From: Balneolales bacterium
GTDB taxonomy: Bacteria; Bacteroidota; Rhodothermia; Balneolales; Natronogracilivirgulaceae
DNA: 8,666 bases
Direction: 5' to 3'
Assembly: GCA_007131625.1 (NCBI GenBank)
Contig: SLQC01000093.1
Location: 1-8,666 of the forward strand
Shown: piece by piece, positions 1 to 6,356 of the stretch
Layout: the number at the start of each line of letters is the position of its first letter
Position numbering within the stretch: position 1 is the first letter of the stretch
Position numbers and translations under genes: made by a program
The notes under the pieces: model-generated
What the model was told of the DNA's origin: nothing
What the model saw: only the letters and a program-made list of their open reading frames with translations
Databases searched by the model: none

Positions 1-253
1 GTTCCATTTCCCAGACCATGCGGCAACCGAAACAGCAGAACAGATAATCGGTGGCGGGTGGTGGCGATTTGCCCGGCACTGCTGAAGCTGACGAATCAGG
101 GGAGCCGGTGCGGGATGATTTATCCGGTCTGGCTGAAGTTGACGAATTGACCGGCACTGCTGAAGCTGACGAATCAGGGGAGCCGGTGCGGGATGATTTA
201 TCCGGCATCCCGGACGATACCGGTAATCCGCAATGTGAACAAACATATGACAT
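1..253 (-). CDS. ccoI: Copper-translocating P-type ATPase CcoI, N-terminal part (runs off the left edge)
   Basis: CcoI is an inner-membrane copper P-type ATPase that supplies the CuB centre of cbb3 oxidase. Only the first 84 codons are present, and the frame is still open at base 1. The translation opens MSYVCSHCGLPVSSG and, after a long linker, continues DYLFCCFGCRMVWEME. This CxxCGLPV...FCCxGC pattern (Cys5, Cys8, Cys73, Cys74, Cys77) is the N-terminal metal-binding domain found in CcoI-type heavy-metal ATPases. The linker of 64 residues between Cys8 and Cys73 is Ser/Pro/Ala/Asp rich and contains an in-frame 26-residue repeat; in relatives I recall a linker of about 20 residues. The ATG overlaps the ccoP stop by one base (TGATG), and GGAG lies 5 bases upstream. 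The position after ccoSNOP fits. The ATPase core (CPC and DKTG motifs) is outside the window, so another metal ATPase with this N-terminal domain, or a stand-alone metal-binding protein, cannot be excluded. Confidence 0.82.
   Translation of the reverse strand, partial: MSYVCSHCGLPVSSGMPDKSSRTGSPDSSASAVPVNSSTSARPDKSSRTGSPDSSASAVPGKSPPPATDYLFCCFGCRMVWEME
73..205 (-). repeat. In-frame tandem repeat inside ccoI (two identical 55-bp copies, period 78 bp)
   Basis: Bases 73-127 and 151-205 are identical over 55 bp and are offset by 78 bp, exactly 26 codons. The 23 bases between them (128-150) contain a diverged echo of part of the unit (ggctgaagttgacgaat against tgctgaagctgacgaat), so the unit itself seems to have grown by an internal duplication. 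On the minus strand each copy encodes PDKSSRTGSPDSSASAVP, and the spacer encodes VNSSTSAR. Because the period is a multiple of three, gain or loss of a unit keeps the ccoI frame. The same DNA is open on the plus strand (51-266), but that frame shows no family resemblance. Confidence 0.95.
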
Positions 254-894
254 CAGCGCTCCATAAAGGCTTCCAGATCAGCTTCGGTCCATGCGGTTGT
301 CCGATCCGATGTAGCTTCGCGCATCCCGGATACATCCTCCGGCGACACTTCCGACGCTTCATTTCCGAAGGAATTCCGCAGGTAGGTCACCACTGAGGCC
401 ACCTCATCATCCGAAAGCAGCTGTCCAAAACCGGGCATCACGGAATTGTAGGTCACCCCGTCACGTACAATTTCCCCCTGAAATCCCTGCAGTACAATTT
501 TTACCGGCCTCTCCGGCTGTTCCATAACCCAGGCTGACCCGCCAAGCGGTGGAAAAGCACCCACCACCCCGGAACCGTCCTGCTGATGGCATGACTGGCA
601 GAGTCTGGTGTAGACCCGCCGTCCTTCGGCCATAAGATCCAGATCGGCTTCCTCTGCTTCCGTGGGCGCAGCTTCGTTGAAAAGCACATGAGGACGATCC
701 GAAATCTCCCCCAGATACCGGCCCATATAGAAAAACCCGAACGACAGGGTCAGCACAATAATCACATACATCCACCAAGGACCGCGTTCATTCCCCTCTT
801 CTGGAATCTGCTCCTCGCGCGCCAGAGCTGCCTTGTGAAGCTCCTCCATGCTCCGAAAATTTTCCCGGTCGCCAAAATAGTGTTCGTCTGTCAT
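253..894 (-). CDS. ccoP: cbb3-type cytochrome c oxidase subunit III (CcoP-like), single haem c
   Basis: Membrane-anchored c-type cytochrome that passes electrons into the cbb3 oxidase from soluble donors. The 213-residue product has a charged cytoplasmic N-terminus (about 1-38), one membrane helix (about 40-58, WWMYVIIVLTLSFGFFYMG), then a periplasmic cytochrome c domain with one haem site, CQSCH (Cys99, Cys102, His103). The likely axial Met153 is in SVMPGFG. A 40-residue acidic tail follows. Classical CcoP has two CxxCH motifs and about 300 residues, so this is a shortened, mono-haem version. The start is taken as the ATG at 894, which overlaps the ccoO stop by one base; AGGA at 903-906 lies 8 bases upstream. 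A GTG directly before it (897) would add one residue. The family is clear from the haem domain plus the ccoNO context; the name CcoP rests mainly on context. Confidence 0.85.
   Translation of the reverse strand: MTDEHYFGDRENFRSMEELHKAALAREEQIPEEGNERGPWWMYVIIVLTLSFGFFYMGRYLGEISDRPHVLFNEAAPTEAEEADLDLMAEGRRVYTRLCQSCHQQDGSGVVGAFPPLGGSAWVMEQPERPVKIVLQGFQGEIVRDGVTYNSVMPGFGQLLSDDEVASVVTYLRNSFGNEASEVSPEDVSGMREATSDRTTAWTEADLEAFMER
259..262 (-). promoter_or_regulatory. Ribosome binding site of ccoI
   Basis: On the minus strand GGAG stands 5 bases before the ATG at 253, within the last codons of ccoP. It fixes the ccoI start, which would otherwise be easy to miss because the gene is cut by the window edge. 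Confidence 0.6.
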
Positions 895-1469
895 CACTCT
901 GTTCCTGTAGATTCCTGGACCAATGATATCAAATATGTTGCCAGATAGCGCGCCTCGTCTGCGGGAAGTACTTTCATACCAGGTATGCGGTACTGCTCAG
1001 GAAGACTGAGTCCGTCACGGCCAGGACGTGCTCTTTCACTATACACCTCAAACAACCAGGGAAATGGCGGCATAATGCTCTTTTCGTTGATTGCCCGGGG
1101 TTGATACAAATTCAGATAATGCCAGTCCCGACTGGGCTGGCGGGCTCCGATATTGGCCAGGTCTGGACCCGTGCGCATAGTCCCCAGGTTGTGTGGCAGC
1201 AGGTTGCGGTAATCGGTGGGCAGGCTCGCCCGTCCCCATCCGCGCTCAAAATCGGCACCGAATCCTTCCGGCCTGACCTGTTTCGAGTGACAATAAATGC
1301 ACCCCTCCCGGACAAATATTCGGTGCCCCTCGGTAATTTCAAAGGAAGTGAGATAGGTTGGCTCCCTCACCCCTTCGTCAATAAAAAATTTTGGAACGAT
1401 TGTAAGGCCGAACATAGCGATTACAAATGTGGCGATGATGCCGAAGAGTAATATCGATAAACGGATCAT
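894..1469 (-). CDS. ccoO: cbb3-type cytochrome c oxidase subunit II (CcoO), mono-haem
   Basis: Membrane-bound mono-haem cytochrome c that relays electrons from CcoP to the CcoN core in the periplasm. It has 191 residues. An N-terminal membrane helix spans about residues 4-26. The haem site CIYCH (Cys57, Cys60, His61) sits in the characteristic CcoO context REGCIYCHSKQVRP, followed by GPDLANIG and SIMPPFPWL, where Met133 is the probable sixth haem ligand. The ATG overlaps the ccoN stop by four bases (ATGA), with a strong AAGGAG at 1478-1483, 8 bases upstream. The length is a little below the roughly 200 residues of proteobacterial CcoO. The identification is secure from the haem-flanking motif and the position after ccoN. 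Confidence 0.92.
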   Translation of the reverse strand: MIRLSILLFGIIATFVIAMFGLTIVPKFFIDEGVREPTYLTSFEITEGHRIFVREGCIYCHSKQVRPEGFGADFERGWGRASLPTDYRNLLPHNLGTMRTGPDLANIGARQPSRDWHYLNLYQPRAINEKSIMPPFPWLFEVYSERARPGRDGLSLPEQYRIPGMKVLPADEARYLATYLISLVQESTGTE

Positions 1470-2893
1470 ACGGTAAACTCCTTTCTGATGTTATCCAAAA
1501 CCTGTGCACCGGCGGGCTGTTCACTGGTGCGGAAAACCATTTTAATCAACAGCCAGGCGAAAATCAGGTGACCGGCTCCCATCAGTATTCCGGAGGCTGA
1601 GCGAGCCACCAGATACGGGATGGTCATGGTAACAGTATCGGTGAAGGGAACATCGGGATTGTTCATAGACCACCCCTGAAACAGGCCGATAAACTGAAGT
1701 GCACCGACGTAAATAATGATACCGATGGCCGTAAGCCAGAAATGCCATTTGATAAGTGATTTGGAGTGCCATTCGCGCAGGGTGATACGCGGGATGATAT
1801 AGTAACACGCTCCAAAGAGCATCATGGAGACAAATGCATACATCCCGATGTGTGCGTGAGCGGCGACAAAATGGGTGAAGTGGATGACTTCATTAACCGA
1901 CCGCAACGACTGCATGCTGCCCTGAAGGCTGACAAATGTGTAGCTCATGGCAGCAAATACCACAAACCGCAGGGTCGGAGAGTATTTGACGGCTTTGAAG
2001 GAGCCGACAACGGTCATGTGATGGTTCACAGCTACCACTACGACCGGTATAACCATCATCACACTGGCTGAGATAGAAATGGTCACAAACCAGGTGGGGA
2101 GCGGAGATCCAATCAGATGATGAAAGCCGTTCCAGTTGTAAAAAAGGGCAAGTCCCCAAAAACCCAGCAAAGAGAGTCCGTAACTGTAAATGGGGCGTCC
2201 AAGCACTTTGGGGATAAAGTAGTAGGCGGCGGCGAGGCAGATCGGAGTAAACCAGAGTCCAAGCGCATTGTGGGCATACCACCAGTTCATCCCGGCCTGA
2301 ACCGTGGGTGTATCAAATACCGGTAGAGAGGAGACCAATCCAAGAAGCGGGAACCAGAGAAAGGCCGCCAGAATATACCAGACCGAAACGTACAACTGTT
2401 TGACATTCCGCATGATGATCATCTGCATAACCGATGCGGAAATAATGATCACGCAAAGCACCATCGCGACCATCGTTGAAACAGGAAACTCCAACCATTC
2501 AATTCCCCTTGAAAAGCCTGCAAGGATCTGAATACTGCCAACAAACAGGGAGATGTTCCAGATCACCCCGGCCACCAGGATATAGCCGCGCAACTGTATC
2601 GGTATTTTGAGCAACCGGCTGAGTATCCACAACGCAACACCGGCACCTGTAAGTGATGACCAGCCATACACCACGGTATTTAGATGCAACGGCCGCACCC
2701 GTCCGAATGTGAGCCAGCCTGCATTGCCAAGAAATTCGGGCAGATGCATTTTAACGGAAGCCAGCAGTGCCAGAAGCGTTCCAAGCAAAAGCCAGAAAAC
2801 GCCGGACATAATGAGAAACAGTACAACAAAACGCGCCTTACGGTCGAGTTCACTAACGGAATAATGCGGGGATGGGTTATTTCCGGGATCCAC
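1466..2893 (-). CDS. ccoN: cbb3-type cytochrome c oxidase catalytic subunit I (CcoN)
   Basis: Catalytic core of the haem-copper oxidase, reducing O2 to water at the haem b3-CuB centre in the inner membrane. From the GTG at 2893 the product has 475 residues and about twelve hydrophobic segments. Visible ligands are His70 in RPLHLNTVVYGW (low-spin haem b), His208 in WWYAHNALGLW with His258-His259 in GFHHLIG (CuB), and His346/His348 in AAHAHIG (haem b3 and haem b). Tyr252, six residues before His258, matches the cross-linked tyrosine of cbb3 enzymes. The ORF extends upstream to ATG codons at 2965 and 3049, but these would overlap ccoS by 89-173 bases. The GTG has AAGGAG 12 bases upstream, and a TTG at 2917 is the alternative, so the exact start is uncertain. 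Unlike some relatives, CcoO is not fused to it. Confidence 0.93.
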   Translation of the reverse strand: MDPGNNPSPHYSVSELDRKARFVVLFLIMSGVFWLLLGTLLALLASVKMHLPEFLGNAGWLTFGRVRPLHLNTVVYGWSSLTGAGVALWILSRLLKIPIQLRGYILVAGVIWNISLFVGSIQILAGFSRGIEWLEFPVSTMVAMVLCVIIISASVMQMIIMRNVKQLYVSVWYILAAFLWFPLLGLVSSLPVFDTPTVQAGMNWWYAHNALGLWFTPICLAAAYYFIPKVLGRPIYSYGLSLLGFWGLALFYNWNGFHHLIGSPLPTWFVTISISASVMMVIPVVVVAVNHHMTVVGSFKAVKYSPTLRFVVFAAMSYTFVSLQGSMQSLRSVNEVIHFTHFVAAHAHIGMYAFVSMMLFGACYYIIPRITLREWHSKSLIKWHFWLTAIGIIIYVGALQFIGLFQGWSMNNPDVPFTDTVTMTIPYLVARSASGILMGAGHLIFAWLLIKMVFRTSEQPAGAQVLDNIRKEFTV

Positions 2894-3095
2894 GGGTTTG
2901 ATGTTCTCCTTCTTCAATTTCCCTGAGTATCTGATCGGTGCGCCGGCCTGGTGGCTCCTCTTCATCGAAAGGAAGCATGCTCCCCTTTTGTATGTGATCG
3001 AACTGTCCGTTGAAAAATGCCCATAGAAACAGCGCCAATCCACCGCCAATAATAAGCAGAGAAGAGATGACCAGGATCAAAGCTCCGGTACTCAT
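2877..3095 (-). CDS. ccoS: cbb3-type cytochrome oxidase assembly protein CcoS
   Basis: Small inner-membrane protein needed to mature the cbb3 oxidase by cofactor insertion into CcoN. The product has 72 residues from the ATG at 3095: one membrane helix (about 5-28) running into LWAFFNGQFDHIQKGSMLPFD. This matches the CcoS signature in which the helix ends in W-A-x-x-x-GQFDD, followed by a short acidic stretch. The tail (about 45-72) is charged and may be disordered. A GTG at 3119 would add eight residues (MQQPNHFF); the ATG fits family N-termini better. Neither start has a clear Shine-Dalgarno sequence. The gene is first in the cluster and its end overlaps the start of ccoN; in proteobacteria ccoS more often follows ccoI. 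Because so small a protein gives few diagnostic residues, an accessory oxidase subunit is the alternative reading. Confidence 0.8.
   Translation of the reverse strand: MSTGALILVISSLLIIGGGLALFLWAFFNGQFDHIQKGSMLPFDEEEPPGRRTDQILREIEEGEHQTRGSRK
2906..2911 (-). promoter_or_regulatory. Candidate ribosome binding site of ccoN
   Basis: AAGGAG on the minus strand lies inside the end of ccoS, 12 bases before the GTG at 2893. The spacing is long but usable. It favours the GTG over the TTG at 2917, which has only a closely spaced AGGG. Initiation here would couple ccoN to translation of ccoS. Confidence 0.4.
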
Positions 3096-3314
3096 GAAAA
3101 AATGGTTTGGTTGTTGCACCCAAAATTAATAAACCGGCATCAGGAAAGCCCCTCAGCCCCGGGTGCCTGAATTTGATATACGGAAAGAGCGTAGACAGGC
3201 GGCCACGGTTAAATAATGGCACTTATTGCTTTTGTGTGACCAGGTCCGGCAATTCCGGCAAAACTTAATGTGAAAAATATAGGAAATGGGATGTACAGAT
3301 CAAAATAAAGGTGA

Positions 3315-6203
3315 TCACTCATTACATACAAAGTCCCCTTGGTCTTCTTGTTGAGGCATAACAAATACAACAGCTGTGAACGCCGGAATACCGAACGCGT
3401 TGCCGCGTCGAACCGTATCCCGCACTACGGGATCTGTTCCATTAGTCTGAACCGGATGCAACTCCAGACCGTCCCACGACTGGCCTTCGATCTCCAGTGT
3501 CAGCTCCCGATTTTTGTTATCCACATTGAAAAGCACAAGGATGCCGTCCAGTTCCGGGTCGACCGGTTCCCCCGCGCCCCTGCCATCGGATAATGTCATC
3601 GCAATAATCCCCGGCTCCTGGTCCGGACCCGTATTGTGAAATGCGAGGCGCCGGTGAATCTCTTCGGCTGCAGCTAATCGAAACAACGGGGAACTGTAAC
3701 GGATGAGCAACTGCTCGCGAAACAGGCGATGCGCCAGTTCAAGATGTTCCTTGCCTGCCTGGATTGCGGGATTGGTCAGAAAAACACGCATTTCTTCCCA
3801 CCGTGATTCGTTGTCCCATCCCGGCGGTAAACCTATTCCCCAATTGTGCGTTTTGAGGCTGAAGTCCACGGCATTGAACCAGTCACCCGAGTCGAAACTA
3901 TTGCTATCCATTGACTTGGATCGCAGGATATCGGTTCCCATCTGATAAAACGGGACACCCTGCCCAAAGTTGATTAATGCGTTGCCAAGCAGATGGACCC
4001 GTACACGATCGGATATCGGCATATCCAGAGGAAGTTTTGCCTGGGTGTTATCCCAGAATGTTTCGTTGTCGTGCTTGTCGATGTAGTTGACCGATTCCTG
4101 CGGACGGCGTGTAAAGCCGATGCTTTCGTGGCCACCGGTCACATGTTCTCCAAACCGGTTGATGTAAGGATATGTTTTCAGGTTGCCAGACATACCGACC
4201 CTGATCCGGTCTGCCGCATCCAATAGCACCGATTTGTTTTCATCCTGGTTCGGATTTGCCTGCTCGTTCGGGAACAGATAGAGTCCACTGACAAAACCCT
4301 GTGTCCGACCATTGGATGAAAAGTTGCCGCCTCGAATGGCATCCCGCATCCGGTCGTTGAAGCTGCCAATTCCGGTACTACCCATATTAAACTGGGTCGC
4401 CTGATCAAAGATGCGGTTGTTGGCCACTTCGCCGAAATTCCATCCTTCTCCGTAGATGTAGATATTGTGGCCATCAACTCCGTGTTCTTCCATTGTGAGC
4501 CTTGTCAGTGCTTGTTGCAGATTCTCCATCACATATTTTGGATGATGGCCCATCAGATCGAAACGAAACGCATCGATTTTATAATGTTTCGCCCAAAGCA
4601 GCACCGAATCGATGATCAACTTCTCCATCATAGCGTGTTCGGCGGCGGTGTTATCGCAGCAGGTTGACCGCTCAATGCGGCCAGTCACCGGATCATACCG
4701 GTGGTAATAACCGGGCACCACTTTGTCGAGTACAGAGAATCGGGACAATCCGGCAGCGAAGGTATGATTGTAGACGACATCTACGACCACATTTAATCCG
4801 GCCTGATGCAGTGCAGCCACCATTTGCCGGAACTCCAGAATGCGCGATTCCCCGTCAGGATCTGTTGCGTAGCTGCCCTCAGGTACGTTGAAATGAAAAG
4901 GATCATACCCCCAGTTGTACCCGTCATATGCCGCCTTTCCCCGGGTTCTGCCTGGCATATTATACGGCCTCTGAATGAGCAGGGTGGCTGGATCTTTTTC
5001 AGCCAGTTTTTCAAACGCTTCCCTGATCGGGATTTCGAAGTGTTTCGCATATCGCTCCGCCAACTTCGGGTGTTCGATAACTTCGAACAATCGCTGAAAC
5101 GGATGATGGAGATCAACTCTTTTGGATGGATCCTCGATGACGGTTGCGTAATCATTTACAGGCAACAGGTGCAGGTGGGTCAAACCGGCTTCCGCCAGCC
5201 GTTGCAAATGCTCCATGCCGTCAGAACGTTTCCGGCTTTGTCTGCCATCGTGCGTGAAAGCCACGAACTTGCCGCGATGTTCAACGGGAACGGTGCGGTC
5301 GTTGATACTGAAATCACGCACATGGGCTTCGTAAACGGAGATATCGGTTGGATGCACCCGGCGCTTTTTAAGGGTATTCCACCCTTTGGGTTTGAGTTGG
5401 CCATCCCCGTGCAAATCGACAAACTGGCTGAAACGACTGTCCATGGAGAGGCTGACAGAATAGGGATCCGTCACCTCGTATTTATTTATTCTCTTGTTGT
5501 TGTGATGAAATACTGAAATTTCATACCGGTAAAACTTCCGGTTCCATTCGGATTTCAGACCGGAAAATCGCCAAACACCGTCGTTTTCATCCCCATTTTC
5601 GTCGTCCTTTTTGCCATCGTTCTCAGGCTGTACAAAATCGATCCGGTTTTTGTCCGTGTCATAAATTACAAGCCGGACAGACCGGGCGGTTGGCGCCCAA
5701 AGTCGGACGGTGATCCGGCCATCACTATAATCCGGCCCGAGCTTGCCGTCGTAGTAGAAAAGCTGGTCAATCACGCCGGATACCTGGACCCTGGTGGCGG
5801 CAACTACCTGGCCGGAACTGCTATAGGCAAAAGCGACGATATACCCTTTTACCGCTTTCCTGACGACATCCTCATCGACGTTCACTACATATGCCGCTTT
5901 GTCGGCGATATGGCGTTTTTTTTTGTAGAGGTCCTCATACGGGGGTGGTGCAGAGCTGCCAACTTCGATAATCTTCCCGCCCGAAACGCTGTCCGCATGC
6001 ACGGTAAAATCATCCTGTGGGCTATACCGTATTTCAATCCGTTCCGTATCCAGGCCGATCTCCCAGATAAGACGGTCAGTGGTGACCCAGTGTGCGGCGG
6101 CCCCAGTGATTGCTGAAGTGGCGTTGCCTTTTTCGTCGTGCATGCCTAACCACAGCAGAGCAAATCCGGCCAGTATAATCAATATTGATGCAAAATATTC
6201 CAT
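3315..6203 (-). CDS. pulA: Pullulanase type I / limit-dextrinase-like alpha-1,6-glucosidase (GH13), membrane-anchored or exported
   Basis: Debranching enzyme that hydrolyses alpha-1,6 links in pullulan, limit dextrins or glycogen. It has 962 residues. Domains in order: hydrophobic N-terminus (5-20); an N2-type beta domain opening with AHWVTTDRLIWEIG (about 37-140); a CBM48-like domain (about 148-255) with an acidic insert (194-209); the GH13 barrel (about 285-780); and a C-terminal pullulanase domain (about 785-950, with RYSSPLFRLAAAEEI). Catalytic regions are intact: YNWGYDP (429-435), DVVYNH (475-480), nucleophile Asp549 in FRFDLMGHH, acid/base Glu586 in YGEGWNF, and stabiliser Asp712 in YIDKHDNET. 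No lipobox cysteine follows the N-terminal helix, and the residues before it carry no basic charge, so signal peptide versus anchor is undecided. The Shine-Dalgarno signal is weak. The spacing of 153 bases from the kinase and more than 200 from the oxidase genes suggests its own transcript. Confidence 0.93.
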   Translation of the reverse strand: MEYFASILIILAGFALLWLGMHDEKGNATSAITGAAAHWVTTDRLIWEIGLDTERIEIRYSPQDDFTVHADSVSGGKIIEVGSSAPPPYEDLYKKKRHIADKAAYVVNVDEDVVRKAVKGYIVAFAYSSSGQVVAATRVQVSGVIDQLFYYDGKLGPDYSDGRITVRLWAPTARSVRLVIYDTDKNRIDFVQPENDGKKDDENGDENDGVWRFSGLKSEWNRKFYRYEISVFHHNNKRINKYEVTDPYSVSLSMDSRFSQFVDLHGDGQLKPKGWNTLKKRRVHPTDISVYEAHVRDFSINDRTVPVEHRGKFVAFTHDGRQSRKRSDGMEHLQRLAEAGLTHLHLLPVNDYATVIEDPSKRVDLHHPFQRLFEVIEHPKLAERYAKHFEIPIREAFEKLAEKDPATLLIQRPYNMPGRTRGKAAYDGYNWGYDPFHFNVPEGSYATDPDGESRILEFRQMVAALHQAGLNVVVDVVYNHTFAAGLSRFSVLDKVVPGYYHRYDPVTGRIERSTCCDNTAAEHAMMEKLIIDSVLLWAKHYKIDAFRFDLMGHHPKYVMENLQQALTRLTMEEHGVDGHNIYIYGEGWNFGEVANNRIFDQATQFNMGSTGIGSFNDRMRDAIRGGNFSSNGRTQGFVSGLYLFPNEQANPNQDENKSVLLDAADRIRVGMSGNLKTYPYINRFGEHVTGGHESIGFTRRPQESVNYIDKHDNETFWDNTQAKLPLDMPISDRVRVHLLGNALINFGQGVPFYQMGTDILRSKSMDSNSFDSGDWFNAVDFSLKTHNWGIGLPPGWDNESRWEEMRVFLTNPAIQAGKEHLELAHRLFREQLLIRYSSPLFRLAAAEEIHRRLAFHNTGPDQEPGIIAMTLSDGRGAGEPVDPELDGILVLFNVDNKNRELTLEIEGQSWDGLELHPVQTNGTDPVVRDTVRRGNAFGIPAFTAVVFVMPQQEDQGDFVCNE
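5916..5924 (-). repeat. Nine-base A homopolymer in the pulA coding sequence
   Basis: On the minus strand nine A residues encode Lys94-Lys96 (YKKKR) near the start of pulA. A one-base slip here would destroy the frame before the catalytic domain. It is a plain homopolymer run seen directly; any regulatory meaning is inference. Confidence 0.9.
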
Positions 6204-6286
6204 CTTACTCGCAATGTAACTTATACAGATCGATTTACGTGCATATCAGCTGTCAATTGCCACCTGACATTTACCGGCATTACAAT

Positions 6287-6340
6287 TTTCAACGAACAAG
6301 TGCATCTCACTTTCAAGTTGTGTGCGCTTGTTCGTTGAAA
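6287..6340. repeat. Perfect 14-bp inverted repeat between the kinase gene and pulA
   Basis: TTTCAACGAACAAG at 6287-6300 is the exact reverse complement of 6327-6340, separated by 26 bases. Pairing can continue inward through a G-U pair and GCA/TGC, giving an 18-pair stem around an 18-base loop in RNA. It lies 16 bases downstream of the kinase stop and about 85 bases upstream of the pulA start. Neither strand has a T-run right after the stem (on the minus strand it is followed by ATTGTAATG), so it is not a standard intrinsic terminator. It could be an mRNA 3'-end hairpin, a Rho-assisted terminator, or a two-arm operator for pulA. Confidence 0.9.
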
Positions 6341-6356
6341 TGGACTCTATATCACA

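Noticed and set aside
51..266. Plus-strand ORF with a repeated acidic motif (GTAEADESGEPVRDDLSG twice)
   Set aside because: The minus-strand frame over the same bases carries the recognisable CcoI N-terminal cysteine motifs, a ribosome binding site and a coupled start. The plus-strand repeat is only the complement of that coding repeat.
3121..3128. TAATTTTG on the minus strand just before ccoS, matching the Bacteroidota -7 promoter consensus TAnnTTTG
   Set aside because: No TTTG/TTG element lies at the expected distance upstream, so a single 8-base match in AT-rich DNA is not enough. The 3096-3314 gap otherwise shows no clear promoter, FNR-type box or terminator.
3244..3259. Short CCGG-CCGG hairpin downstream of pulA, as a possible terminator
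   Set aside because: The stem is only four pairs and no T-run follows on the minus strand.
4806..5516. Plus-strand ORF of 236 codons inside pulA
   Set aside because: It is antisense to well-conserved pullulanase sequence including catalytic-domain residues, and its product resembles no family I know.
6251..6256. TTGACA on the minus strand upstream of pulA, as a possible -35 box
   Set aside because: No -10-like hexamer follows at 16-18 bases; the nearest TATAAG is about 25 bases away.
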